Shown piece by piece: positions 46,188 through 56,616 of a stretch of 64,000 nucleotides of DNA (the first letter of the stretch is position 1; every line of letters starts with the position of its first letter). The stretch is from contig NZ_PKUS01000002.1 of the NCBI RefSeq assembly GCF_002866825.1, forward strand, positions 466,804 through 530,803, written 5' to 3'. The notes under the pieces were generated by a model that saw only the letters and a program-made list of their open reading frames with translations, was not told where the DNA came from and ran no database searches. The position numbers and the translations under genes are program-made. This stretch comes from Pseudohalioglobus lutimaris. GTDB lineage: Bacteria; Pseudomonadota; Gammaproteobacteria; Pseudomonadales; Halieaceae.

Positions 46188-47042
46188 TCAGTAAAGCAGG
46201 CTGTAAAGCCTGCGCTGGTATTCCGCAGCCAGGGGGTCGCCTTTGCCCAGGCTGGCGATGGTGTCGAGCAATGACTTTTTGGTCGCGCCGTCAGCGTGGT
46301 CCAGGTCCTTTTGCAGAATCGTCACCAGGTGCTCCATGGCCTCCTTGAACTGACCGGCGTTGGTGAACTGCACGGCCAACTGGTGGCGCACATCCAGATC
46401 GTCCGGATTGGCTGCCAGCTTCTGCTCCAGGGCGTCGATTTCCGGCGACTTGGCCGCCTCGCGTTTGATTTCCAGCTGCGCTTTCAATTGTTCAAAGGCC
46501 GCATCCTGGTCCGCCATGCGCACGCCGTCCAGCAGGGTCTGTGCTTCGTCGAGGCGCAGGCACTCGATCAGGGCGTGGACATACATCACGGTGATCTCGT
46601 ACAGCTGCCCGGACTCATCCCAGGCCTGGCGCAGAGGCGTCAGGGCGCGGGCGAAGTCACCCTCGTCGATGGCTTCCTGGGCCAGCTGCAGCAGCCCGTC
46701 CCAGGGCTTGGGCAGGTATTTGCCCAGTAATTCACGTACCGCATTCTCCGGCTGGGCGCCGGCGAAGCCATCCACCGGCTGGCCATCCTGAATCACCATG
46801 ACCGTGGGCAGGCTGCGCACGCCGAACTGCTGGGCGATCCCGCCCTGCTCGTCCGCGTTGACCTTGGCCAGCAGAAAGGCGCCGTTATATTCTGTGGCGA
46901 TCTTTTCCAGCATGGGCATCAGCACCTTGCAGGGCTCACACCAGTCCGCCCAGAAGTCCACCACAACCGGGCGCTTGTGGGATTCGTCGATCAACAACGC
47001 CGCGGCGTTGGTTTCATCGATATTGACGATATGCTCGCTCAA
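46188..47042 (-). CDS. cnoX: CnoX/YbbN-like thioredoxin-TPR chaperedoxin
   Basis: A 284-residue protein with an N-terminal thioredoxin domain (FWADWCEPCKVLMPML; both cysteines present, with Glu-Pro between them) and a C-terminal TPR-like region (ALEQKLAANPDDLDVRHQLA). In E. coli the homologue CnoX protects proteins from oxidation and passes them to DnaK/J and GroEL. Here it is near the dnaK cluster. The cis-Pro region reads RSLPTVMVIQDG. It is followed by the GT2 gene. Confidence 0.9.
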   Translation of the reverse strand: MSEHIVNIDETNAAALLIDESHKRPVVVDFWADWCEPCKVLMPMLEKIATEYNGAFLLAKVNADEQGGIAQQFGVRSLPTVMVIQDGQPVDGFAGAQPENAVRELLGKYLPKPWDGLLQLAQEAIDEGDFARALTPLRQAWDESGQLYEITVMYVHALIECLRLDEAQTLLDGVRMADQDAAFEQLKAQLEIKREAAKSPEIDALEQKLAANPDDLDVRHQLAVQFTNAGQFKEAMEHLVTILQKDLDHADGATKKSLLDTIASLGKGDPLAAEYQRRLYSLLY

Positions 47043-47125
47043 CTGTCGCTCCTTCTCTGCTACCTTGTTCTTGCCAAGAGGCCTTCTCTTGTCGCTATCA
47101 CCGGCACTTTACTGGCCAGCATCGC

Positions 47126-47145
47126 CTCCCCGTCTTCACGGGGAG
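47126..47145 (-). terminator. Hairpin between dapB and cnoX, possible terminator
   Basis: CTCCCCGT and ACGGGGAG are perfect 8-bp arms around CTTC, 8 bases after the dapB stop on the minus strand. No T run follows, so it may be a Rho-type or attenuating hairpin. Confidence 0.4.
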
Positions 47146-47152
47146 AACGGAA

Positions 47153-49095
<1,943 letters not shown>

Positions 49096-49173
49096 AGCTG
49101 TTCGGTGCTTTTTTTTTCGTCTCTAGAAACCGTTAAACCCGCGAAGGTGAGAACCCAGTGCCGAGGCTGCTGG

Positions 49174-49193
49174 ATTCCCGCCTACGCGGGAAT
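49174..49193. repeat. REP-like hairpin between dnaK and dnaJ
   Basis: ATTCCCGC and GCGGGAAT are perfect arms around CTAC, in the context TGGATTCCCGC...GCGGGAATGACG. That form occurs as a dispersed extragenic repeat in many proteobacteria. It may tune dnaJ expression relative to dnaK by stabilising or terminating the mRNA. A further small UUCG-loop stem lies at 49263-49276, just after dnaK. Confidence 0.7.
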
Positions 49194-49281
49194 GACGAGG
49201 TTTTTATCCCCGCGTTAGCGCATCGTCTGGTGACTTTGCGCCCGGCGCGGCGATGACCATGGTGGGCCGAAGCCCAGCATT

Positions 49282-51216
49282 TTACTTCTTATCGTCTTCC
49301 TTGACCTCTTCGAACTCGGCATCGACAGCGTCGTCAGCTGCTCCGCCGGACTCCTGGCCTGCGTCGCCCTCAGCGGCACCCGCCTGAGCCTGTTCAGCCT
49401 GGGCAGCGTACATCTTCTGCGCTACCGGACTTGTCGCCTCGGTCAGCTTGGTGGCCGCCGCGTCGATGGTGTCCTTGTCGTCAGCCTTCATCGCTTCTTC
49501 TGCTTCAGTGATCGCAGCTTCGATAGCCGCTTTCTCTTCGTCAGAGGCGTGCTCGCCCGCTTCCTCGATGGTTTTCTTGGCAGCGTGGATCAAGCCGTCG
49601 CAGGTATTGCGCGCGGTGATCAGCTCCTCGAACTTGGCATCGGCATCGGCGTTGGCCTCGGCATCCGCCACCATCTTTTCGATGTCTTCGTCAGACAGGC
49701 CGCCAGAAGCGGTAATGCGGATCGACTGCTCCTTGCCGGTTGCCTTGTCCTGCGCAGAGACATGCAGGATACCGTTGGCGTCCAGGTCGAAGGTCACCTC
49801 AATCTGCGGCATGCCGCGCGGTGCCGGGGGAATGTCGGCGAGGTCGAATCGACCCAGCGACTTGTTCTGTCCCGCCTGCTTGCGCTCGCCCTGTACCACG
49901 TGAATGGTTACCGCCGTCTGGTTGTCGTCCGCGGTAGAGAAGGTCTGCGACTTCTTGGTGGGGATAGTCGTGTTCTTCTCGATCAGCGGTGTGGCCACGC
50001 CACCCATGGTCTCGATACCCAGGGTCAGCGGAGTCACGTCCAGCAGCAGTACGTCTTTCACATCACCGGACAATACGGCACCCTGGATAGAAGCACCCAT
50101 GGCAACGGCTTCGTCGGGGTTCACGTCCTTGCGCGGCTCTTTGCCGAAGTAGTCCGCTACAACTTTTTGTACCATCGGCATGCGAGTCTGACCGCCTACC
50201 AGAATCACGTCGTCGATCTCGGAAGGAGACAGGCCAGCGTCTTTCAGTGCCAGTTTCACAGGCTCCATGGAACGCTTGACCAACTCTTCAACCAGTGACT
50301 CCAGCTTGGCGCGGCTCAGCTTCACCACCAGGTGCTTGGGGCCGGTCGCATCAGCAGTAATGTAAGGCAGGTTCACCTCGGTCTGCTGTGAGCTGGACAG
50401 CTCGATCTTGGCTTTCTCGGCAGCCTCTTTCAGGCGCTGCAGGGCCAGGGGATCGCTGTGCAGGTCGATACCACTCTCTTTCTTGAACTCTTCCGCCAGG
50501 TACTCGATCAGGCGCATGTCAAAGTCTTCACCACCAAGGAAGGTGTCACCGTTGGTGGACAACACTTCAAACTGGTGCTCGCCGTCGACTTCGGCAATCT
50601 CGATGATGGAGATATCGAAAGTACCGCCACCGAGGTCGTAGACCGCGATAGTGTGATCACCCTTGGCCTTGTCCATGCCATAGGCCAGTGCCGCCGCGGT
50701 GGGCTCGTTAATGATGCGCTTTACGTCCAGACCGGCGATCTTGCCCGCGTCCTTGGTCGCCTGGCGCTGGGAGTCGTTGAAGTAGGCGGGAACGGTGATA
50801 ACAGCCTCGGTAACCGGCTCACCCAGGAATTCCTCGGCGGTCTTCTTCATCTTGCGCAGGACTTCGGCTGACACCTGCGGGGGAGCCATTTTCTCGCCCT
50901 TGGCCTCTACCCATGCGTCACCGTTATCGGCTTCGATGATCTTGTAGGGAACCATGCTGATGTCTTTCTGTACCACATCGTCCTTGAACTTACGGCCGAT
51001 GAGGCGCTTTACCGCGTAAACGGTGTTGTGCGGGTTGGTAACCGCCTGACGCTTGGCGCTCTGGCCAACCAGGATTTCTCCGTCTTCGGTGTAACCGACA
51101 ACAGAAGGAGTAGTGCGATCACCCTCGGCGTTTTCGATAACGCGAGGCTTGTCGCCGTCCAACACGGATACACAGGAGTTAGTGGTACCCAGGTCGATTC
51201 CGATAATCTTGCCCAT
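49282..51216 (-). CDS. dnaK: Chaperone protein DnaK (Hsp70)
   Basis: A 644-residue Hsp70. It has [17 protein letters not shown] at the start, the phosphate-2 loop [27 protein letters not shown], the substrate-binding domain ([14 protein letters not shown]) and an acidic C-terminal tail ([11 protein letters not shown]), all of normal length. ATP-dependent folding chaperone working with DnaJ and GrpE. Preceded by a sigma-32-like promoter that begins at the grpE stop. Confidence 0.99.
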   Translation of the reverse strand: MGKIIGIDLGTTNSCVSVLDGDKPRVIENAEGDRTTPSVVGYTEDGEILVGQSAKRQAVTNPHNTVYAVKRLIGRKFKDDVVQKDISMVPYKIIEADNGDAWVEAKGEKMAPPQVSAEVLRKMKKTAEEFLGEPVTEAVITVPAYFNDSQRQATKDAGKIAGLDVKRIINEPTAAALAYGMDKAKGDHTIAVYDLGGGTFDISIIEIAEVDGEHQFEVLSTNGDTFLGGEDFDMRLIEYLAEEFKKESGIDLHSDPLALQRLKEAAEKAKIELSSSQQTEVNLPYITADATGPKHLVVKLSRAKLESLVEELVKRSMEPVKLALKDAGLSPSEIDDVILVGGQTRMPMVQKVVADYFGKEPRKDVNPDEAVAMGASIQGAVLSGDVKDVLLLDVTPLTLGIETMGGVATPLIEKNTTIPTKKSQTFSTADDNQTAVTIHVVQGERKQAGQNKSLGRFDLADIPPAPRGMPQIEVTFDLDANGILHVSAQDKATGKEQSIRITASGGLSDEDIEKMVADAEANADADAKFEELITARNTCDGLIHAAKKTIEEAGEHASDEEKAAIEAAITEAEEAMKADDKDTIDAAATKLTEATSPVAQKMYAAQAEQAQAGAAEGDAGQESGGAADDAVDAEFEEVKEDDKK

Positions 51217-51270
51217 AATTTGTCTCCAGTTCTCTGGCGCTTCAGGCGCCGTGTCAATTGCGATGTTCTG

Positions 51271-51299
51271 TATGTGGGGCCGGTTTCGGCCAATTCAAG
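51271..51299 (-). promoter_or_regulatory. Sigma-32 type heat-shock promoter of dnaK
   Basis: On the minus strand CTTGAA (51294-51299) is followed after 14 bases by CCCCACATA (51271-51279). It matches the -35 CTTGAA and -10 CCCCATNT type elements of RpoH promoters. It sits at the end of grpE, about 55 bases before the dnaK start. Confidence 0.75.
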
Positions 51300-51302
51300 G
51301 CG

Positions 51303-51887
51303 TTACGCGCCTTTGCTGACCATCACCATGGCCGGACGCACCAGGCGTCCATTCAAGGTGTAGCCCTTCTGCATCACCGCGATCACGGTGTTGGGCTCTA
51401 CCTCGTTGTTTTCCACCATGCTCATGGCCTGGTGCAGGTTGGGGTCGAAGGGTTCGCCCTGGGGGTCAACCATTTCAATATTCTGCTTGCCCAGCGCGTC
51501 GAGGAAGCTCTTCAGGGTCAGTTGCACGCCCTCGGCGATGGGTTTGACCACTTCCTCGCCTCCGGAGGCTGATTCCAGCGCGCGCTCCAGGTTGTCCACC
51601 ACGGGCAGCAATTCACCAACAAAGCGCTCCAGGGCGAACTTGCGCGCCCGTTCCACATCCTGTTCGGCGCGGCGTTTGACGTTCTGAGCGTCGGCCTGCG
51701 CGCGCAGCGCGGTGTCACGGGCCTGCGCCACTTCTTCCTGCAAGCGGGCGATTTCCTCCTCCGGGGACATCTCCGCCCCCTCGGCTGGCGCCTCTCCCGC
51801 TACGTCAGCGGCGGTCTCTTCTTCGGGCGTAACTGGATTTTCTTCCTGGATTTCAGCTTCAGGCTGCTTGGGATCATGCTCGGCCAC
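51303..51887 (-). CDS. grpE: Nucleotide exchange factor GrpE
   Basis: A 194-residue protein with an acidic N-terminus, a long helix ([19 protein letters not shown]) and the conserved C-terminal [12 protein letters not shown] and [21 protein letters not shown]. It releases ADP from DnaK. Translation starts at GTG (51887) with GGAG eight bases upstream; the ATG at 51900 is out of frame. It lies between hrcA and dnaK on the minus strand. Confidence 0.97.
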   Translation of the reverse strand: MAEHDPKQPEAEIQEENPVTPEEETAADVAGEAPAEGAEMSPEEEIARLQEEVAQARDTALRAQADAQNVKRRAEQDVERARKFALERFVGELLPVVDNLERALESASGGEEVVKPIAEGVQLTLKSFLDALGKQNIEMVDPQGEPFDPNLHQAMSMVENNEVEPNTVIAVMQKGYTLNGRLVRPAMVMVSKGA

Positions 51888-51930
51888 GTCTGCGCTCCAT
51901 ATGGCGTTAAAATTAGAGGTTCACCGGCGA

Positions 51931-51957
51931 TATGGGGACGGATCAGGGGGATTCAAG
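51931..51957 (-). promoter_or_regulatory. Sigma-32 type heat-shock promoter of grpE
   Basis: On the minus strand CTTGAA (51952-51957) is followed after 14 bases by CCCCATA (51931-51937), close to the RpoH consensus. It is 44 bases upstream of the grpE start codon. Confidence 0.85.
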
Positions 51958-52026
51958 TGCAACGAAGGGCAATTTACCCGCGCCTGGCAGGGTTTTTACA
52001 GCGCAGCCGTGATCACGGCCTGAAAA

Positions 52027-53061
52027 CTACTTGGCGAGGGCGGAGCTGAGCATGCGCGCGGTGACGTCGACGATGGGAATAACCCGGTCATAAGCCATCC
52101 GCGTGGGACCAATGACACCCAGCACGCCCAGGGTGTGGGCACCGTCGCTGTACGGGGCGGTCACCACGGAATAGTCACCGAACACCTCGTAGCCGGCCTC
52201 TTCACCGATGAATACCTGTACACCCTGGCCCTGGGAGCAGCGCTCCAACAAGTGCAGCAGGTCTTTCTTTTGCTCGAAGGCATCAAACAGCTCACGCAGT
52301 TTGAGCATTTCCTCGGCGGTGGCGTTATCCAACAGCCTGGACTCGCCCGCGACCAGGTACTCTTCTTCGGGCGCGTCCTGGTCCAGGGCCTTATTGGCCA
52401 GGTCCAGTGCCGCCTGCATGTAACCGTCGATCTGGCTGCGCGCCTCTTCCATCTCATGGAGGATCTGCGCCTGCACGTTCTGCAGCGGATGACCGGCAAA
52501 GCGCTGGTTCACCATATTCGCCGCCTCACGCAGCTGCTCCTCGGTAAAAGGCCGCTGAGTGTGAATGATGCGGTTCTGCACCTCGCGCTCGTTGATCACC
52601 AGGATAACCAGCACGCGGTCGCCGGACAGGGGCAGGAATTCCACCTGGCGCAGCTGGCCGGCCTCCTGGCGCGGCACCGTCACCAGGCCGGCCTGGGCGG
52701 TGATACTGGCCAGCAGGGTCGAGGCGCTCTGCACCAGTTCAGCGGAGGATTTATCCGGGTGAAGCTCGTTGCGCAATACCGACATCGCCTCCTGCTGCAG
52801 CGGCTGGACCTGCAACATGGAGTCGACAAACAGGCGGTACCCCATGGCGGTGGGAATACGTCCGGCTGAGGTGTGGGGGGAGATCAGGAAGCCCCGTTCT
52901 TCGAGGTCTGACATAACATTGCGCACGGTCGCGGCACTGACCGGCAAGCCAGCCTCTTCCATCAGGGTTCGGGACCCCACCGGCTGCCCATCACGGATGT
53001 GCCGCTGTACCAGTGTCTTCAGCAGAATACTGGCCCGTTCCGAAATTGCGTCGCTACTCAT
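52027..53061 (-). CDS. hrcA: Heat-inducible transcription repressor HrcA
   Basis: A 344-residue protein. The N-terminal winged helix has QPVGSRTLMEEAGLPVSAATVRNVMSDLEE. The GAF-like core and C-terminal end (YSDGAHTLGVLGVIGPTRMAYDRVIPIVDV) match HrcA. It represses class I heat-shock genes through CIRCE elements. None is seen in this window, so its targets are probably elsewhere (groESL). It is divergent from recN. Confidence 0.95.
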   Translation of the reverse strand: MSSDAISERASILLKTLVQRHIRDGQPVGSRTLMEEAGLPVSAATVRNVMSDLEERGFLISPHTSAGRIPTAMGYRLFVDSMLQVQPLQQEAMSVLRNELHPDKSSAELVQSASTLLASITAQAGLVTVPRQEAGQLRQVEFLPLSGDRVLVILVINEREVQNRIIHTQRPFTEEQLREAANMVNQRFAGHPLQNVQAQILHEMEEARSQIDGYMQAALDLANKALDQDAPEEEYLVAGESRLLDNATAEEMLKLRELFDAFEQKKDLLHLLERCSQGQGVQVFIGEEAGYEVFGDYSVVTAPYSDGAHTLGVLGVIGPTRMAYDRVIPIVDVTARMLSSALAK

Positions 53062-53191
53062 ATCAGCCTGCTATGTTCTCCTCCATGTTTTATCACAGCG
53101 GCGCGCAATCGCAAAACCAGCCACTGCATACAGCAGATGTTTATGCTGCCGCGCTTCTGCGGTATAACAGGCAAAAGCGCCAGGAATCACC

Positions 53192-54844
53192 ATGCTCAGC
53201 CATATCACTATCAGCAACTACACCATCGTATCCAACCTGGAGATGGAGTTCGCCCCGGGTATGACCGTGATCACCGGCGAGACCGGTGCCGGCAAGTCCA
53301 TCATGCTGGACGCGCTGGGCCTGTGCCTGGGCGACCGCGCCGACCCCAGAACCGTGCGCCACGGCTGCGAGCGTGCGGAAATAGCCGCCGCCTTCGACAC
53401 CAGCGCCATACCCGCCGCCACCGCCTGGCTCAAGGGCCGCGACCTGGACGACGGGGGCGAGTGCATCCTGCGCCGGGTGGTGACAGCAGAGGGCCGCAGC
53501 CGCGCCTATATCAATGGCCGCAGCTCCACCCTGCAGGACTGCGCCGAACTGGGCGCGCTGCTCATCGACATTCACAGCCAGCACGCCCACCAGTCACTGC
53601 TGCGCCGGGCGGTGCAGCGGCAGATGCTGGACGCCTACGCCGGCCACCAGAAGCTGGCGGCCTCGGTTGAGCAGCTGGCTTCGGACTGGCTGCGCGCGCA
53701 GCGCGAGCTGGAACTGCTTGCCGGCAACCAGGACGAACACACCGCCCGCGCGCAGCTCCTGGCCTACCAGGTGGAGGAACTGGACGACCTGGGCCTGCAG
53801 GCCGGCGAGCTGGAAGCGCTGGAACAGGAGCAGCAGCAGCTGGAGAATGCCGAGCAGATACTCAGCTCAGCCCACGCCGCGCTGGACCTCTGCGAGGAGC
53901 AGGAAAATGGCGCCCGCCAGGCGCTGAAGCTGCTCAGCGAGGACACCCACAGCGGCCCCGTCGCCAGCGGCGCCCGCGAATTGCTGGACAGCGCGGCCAT
54001 TCAGCTGGGTGAAGCACACAGTGAAATACAGCGCCATATCGACGGCGTGGAGATCAACCCGGAGCGCCTGGGTGAGGTACAGCGGCGGTTGGAGTCCATC
54101 TACGATGTGGCGCGCAAGCACCGGGTGATGCCGGAACAGGTCATTGCCACCCACGCACGCCTGCAGGAAGAACTGCAAAGCCTGGCCGGCAGCAGCGAGC
54201 GCGTTGGCGAGTTGCAGGCGGAGATGCAGCAGTTACAGGCGCAATACCAGAAGGCCGCCGCGCAACTGGGCAAACAGCGGCAGAAAGCCGGTAAAAAGCT
54301 GGTGACCGCCGCGCACAAGGTGCTGGGCACCCTGGCCATGGGCCAGTGCCAGTTGGCGGTGGCACTGAGCCCCCGCGACAACCCCTCACCGCATCCACAC
54401 GGCCTTGAGGACATAGAGCTGCTGATCAGCACCAATCCCGGCGCCGCGCCGCAGCCGCTGGGCAAGATCGCCTCCGGCGGCGAACTGTCGCGTATCAGCC
54501 TGGCGATCCAGGTGGTGACCGCCAGCGCCGGCACCGTGCCCAGCATGGTCTTCGATGAGGTGGACGTTGGTATCGGCGGCGCCGTGGCCGAGGTGGTGGG
54601 CAAACTTCTGCGCGACCTGGCCGCCCGCGCCCAGGTACTGTGCGTAACCCACCTGCCGCAGGTAGCGGCGCAGGGTCACCAGCACCTGCAGGTGAGCAAG
54701 ACCGCAGACAAGAAGTCGGTGGAGACCCGCCTGTGCGCGCTGGACGATGAAGGTAAAGTGGAAGAGATTGCCCGCATGCTGGGCGGGGTGAAGATTACCC
54801 GGCAAACCCTGGCGCACGCCCGGGAGATGCTGGCCTGCGACTGA
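53192..54844 (+). CDS. recN: DNA repair protein RecN
   Basis: A 550-residue SMC-like ATPase. Walker A is ITGETGAGKSIMLDALGLC near residues 33-50. A central coiled coil covers about 150-380. The signature is ASGGELSRISLAIQVV, followed by Walker B MVFDEVDVGIGG. It acts in double-strand break repair and is usually SOS-induced; I see no CTG-N10-CAG LexA box upstream. Divergent from hrcA (130-base gap). Confidence 0.96.
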   Translation: MLSHITISNYTIVSNLEMEFAPGMTVITGETGAGKSIMLDALGLCLGDRADPRTVRHGCERAEIAAAFDTSAIPAATAWLKGRDLDDGGECILRRVVTAEGRSRAYINGRSSTLQDCAELGALLIDIHSQHAHQSLLRRAVQRQMLDAYAGHQKLAASVEQLASDWLRAQRELELLAGNQDEHTARAQLLAYQVEELDDLGLQAGELEALEQEQQQLENAEQILSSAHAALDLCEEQENGARQALKLLSEDTHSGPVASGARELLDSAAIQLGEAHSEIQRHIDGVEINPERLGEVQRRLESIYDVARKHRVMPEQVIATHARLQEELQSLAGSSERVGELQAEMQQLQAQYQKAAAQLGKQRQKAGKKLVTAAHKVLGTLAMGQCQLAVALSPRDNPSPHPHGLEDIELLISTNPGAAPQPLGKIASGGELSRISLAIQVVTASAGTVPSMVFDEVDVGIGGAVAEVVGKLLRDLAARAQVLCVTHLPQVAAQGHQHLQVSKTADKKSVETRLCALDDEGKVEEIARMLGGVKITRQTLAHAREMLACD

Positions 54845-54943
54845 TTCCGCCGTCTGCGCCCCACGCCGGCGGAAGCGTTGCAAGCATATACTGAAGCCGG
54901 TTTCCCCATACCAGGAGAATGAGCGGGTGACGTGTAAAGCGGC

Positions 54944-55378
54944 TCAGGACTTCTTGCGCACGTACAACACCAGGGAGTGGTCTACCAACTCGTAGCCCTG
55001 TTCTTCGGCGATCTGCCGCTGGCGCTCTTCTATCACCGCGTCGTGAAACTCAACGACCTCGCCTGACTCCATACACACCATATGATCGTGGTGCTCACCC
55101 CGGGCCAACTCAAAAACCGAATGGGAAGTGCCTGACCCGTCGCGCCCCGCTTCAAAGTTGTGGCGGGTGACCAGGCCTGCGGCGGCGAACTGCGTCAGCA
55201 CCCGGTATACAGTGGCCAGGCCCACGTTCTCCCCGGCATCGCGCAGGGCGTCGTAGACCTCTTCCGCGCTGAGGTGTTGCTGCTCAACGCCGGCGGACTC
55301 AAGGATTTGCAGGATTTTCACGCGCGGCAGGGTCACTTTCAGACCGGCGCGTCGCAATTCCTGGTTTTCTTCGGCCAT
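54944..55378 (-). CDS. fur: Ferric uptake regulator Fur
   Basis: A 144-residue protein. The winged helix has LKVTLPRVKILQILE and GLATVYRVLTQFAAAGLV, and the metal-binding core has GEHHDHMVCMESGEVVEFHD. The usual second cysteine after Cys-x-x is Ser, as I recall for Pseudomonas Fur. The loop that normally reads NFEGG is longer here (NFEAGRDGSGTSHS, about seven extra residues). It represses iron uptake with Fe2+. Convergent with recN, divergent from bamE. Confidence 0.95.
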   Translation of the reverse strand: MAEENQELRRAGLKVTLPRVKILQILESAGVEQQHLSAEEVYDALRDAGENVGLATVYRVLTQFAAAGLVTRHNFEAGRDGSGTSHSVFELARGEHHDHMVCMESGEVVEFHDAVIEERQRQIAEEQGYELVDHSLVLYVRKKS

Positions 55379-55451
55379 TGGCTGGGGGTTCTCTGTGGGA
55401 TGCAGTAGCGGTATGATGCCACCCCATCAACTGAAGTGGAAGTTTTCCCCC

Positions 55452-55853
55452 ATGCGTATGCTTCTGGTCGCCCTGGCGATTACCTGTATCACCGCCTGCA
55501 GCGCCGTCGGTTTTCCCGGCGTTTATCGCATCGACGTGGAACAGGGCAATATTGTTACCCGGGAGATGGTAGACCAGCTGCAGCCCGGCATGAGCAAGCG
55601 GCAGGTGCGTTTTATCCTGGGTACACCACTGGTGGAAGACAGTTTCAACCGCGATCGCTGGGACTACCTCTACAACAAACGCAATGGGCTGGAGGTACTG
55701 GCCGAGGAGTCTGTCACCGTCCACTTTGAGGGCGACAAGCTGTCCAGCGTGACCGGTGACTACGTGCCCTCTGCCTTCGGTGGCGAGAGCAACACTGCAA
55801 CGGACGACGTAGAGGAAGCAGCCGTAACCGAGACGGAGCCGGCAGAGAGCTAG
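55452..55853 (+). CDS. bamE: Outer-membrane assembly lipoprotein BamE (SmpA/OmlA)
   Basis: A 133-residue lipoprotein from the ATG at 55452. The lipobox is ITAC, and the SmpA/OmlA domain has VTREMVDQLQPGMSKRQVRFILGTP and DRWDYLYNKRNG. The C-terminal tail is acidic. It is part of the BAM complex that inserts beta-barrel proteins. Divergent from fur, as in many gammaproteobacteria; its stop overlaps that of rnfH by four bases. Confidence 0.94.
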   Translation: MRMLLVALAITCITACSAVGFPGVYRIDVEQGNIVTREMVDQLQPGMSKRQVRFILGTPLVEDSFNRDRWDYLYNKRNGLEVLAEESVTVHFEGDKLSSVTGDYVPSAFGGESNTATDDVEEAAVTETEPAES

Positions 55854-56167
55854 TCCTCTTCCTTGCCCTCGCGTCGCGCTTTCGCCCTGGCCGCCCGCGC
55901 CTTGCGCACTTCTTTCGGGTCCGCGATCAGCGGGCGATAAATCTCTACCCGGTCACCCTCGCGCAACACCTGTTGCGGTGCCACCGGTTTGGAAAAAATG
56001 CCCAGCTTGGCATTGTCCAGGTCAATCTCTTCGTACATGCCGGCAATACCTGACTGCTGCGCCGCTTCCAGGGCGGTAGTGCCCTCGGCTACCTGCACTT
56101 CCACTATGCTTTGCTTGTCCGGCAGCGCGAAGGCCACTTCAACGCTGATTGTGTTCTGCTCTGCCAT
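55850..56167 (-). CDS. rnfH: RnfH family (UPF0125) ubiquitin-like protein
   Basis: A 105-residue small beta-grasp protein. Seen are VEVAFALPDKQSIVEVQVAEGTTA, KLGIFSKPVAPQQVLREGDRVEIYRPL and a basic, Lys/Arg-rich tail. Role is uncertain: it travels with ratA (its other name is RatB). It follows ratA by 5 bases. Confidence 0.92.
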   Translation of the reverse strand: MAEQNTISVEVAFALPDKQSIVEVQVAEGTTALEAAQQSGIAGMYEEIDLDNAKLGIFSKPVAPQQVLREGDRVEIYRPLIADPKEVRKARAARAKARREGKEED

Positions 56168-56172
56168 GGCCG

Positions 56173-56604
56173 TTATCCGTAAAGTTGTCTGGCACGCTTT
56201 TCCACCGCCGCCACCAGGTTGGTGGTGACCCCGTCGAACAGTTTAGCTGCCGCCGCGCCCAGCAGGGAATTGTTGACACGAAAACTGAGGTTCAGGCTGA
56301 CCTTGCAGGCCGCCTCCCCCAGCGGAGTGAACTCCCAACTGCCTTGGAAGCGCTCGAACGGCCCCTCTACCAGTTCCAGGGAGATATGCTGGGCGTCGAT
56401 CATGCGGTTACGGGTGGAGAAGCTCTTCGATACCCCGCCCCTGGACAGGTTGAGGCGCGCCTCTACCAGGCCCTCCTCGCGTTTGAGGATCTCGGCACCG
56501 ACGCAGCCGTCCATAAAGCTGGGGTAGGCCTCGATGTCGTTCACCAGGTCGAACATTTGCTGTGCCCGAAACGGCAGCAGCGCACTGCGATTGATACTCG
56601 TCAT
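56173..56604 (-). CDS. ratA: RatA family START/polyketide-cyclase-like protein
   Basis: A 143-residue protein of the START fold (INRSALLPFRAQQMFDLVNDIEAYPSFMDGC). In E. coli RatA binds the 50S ribosomal subunit; in mitochondria the Coq10 homologue binds ubiquinone. The first gene of the ratA-rnfH pair; smpB, its common neighbour, lies further on and is divergent. Confidence 0.93.
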   Translation of the reverse strand: MTSINRSALLPFRAQQMFDLVNDIEAYPSFMDGCVGAEILKREEGLVEARLNLSRGGVSKSFSTRNRMIDAQHISLELVEGPFERFQGSWEFTPLGEAACKVSLNLSFRVNNSLLGAAAAKLFDGVTTNLVAAVEKRARQLYG

Positions 56605-56616
56605 GAAAATACTTGT

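Noticed and set aside
51888..52026. CIRCE element at grpE
   Set aside because: No TTAGCACTC/GAGTGCTAA dyad is present; the signals here are sigma-32 boxes.
53062..53191. LexA box before recN
   Set aside because: No CTG-N10-CAG arrangement is found in the recN upstream gap.
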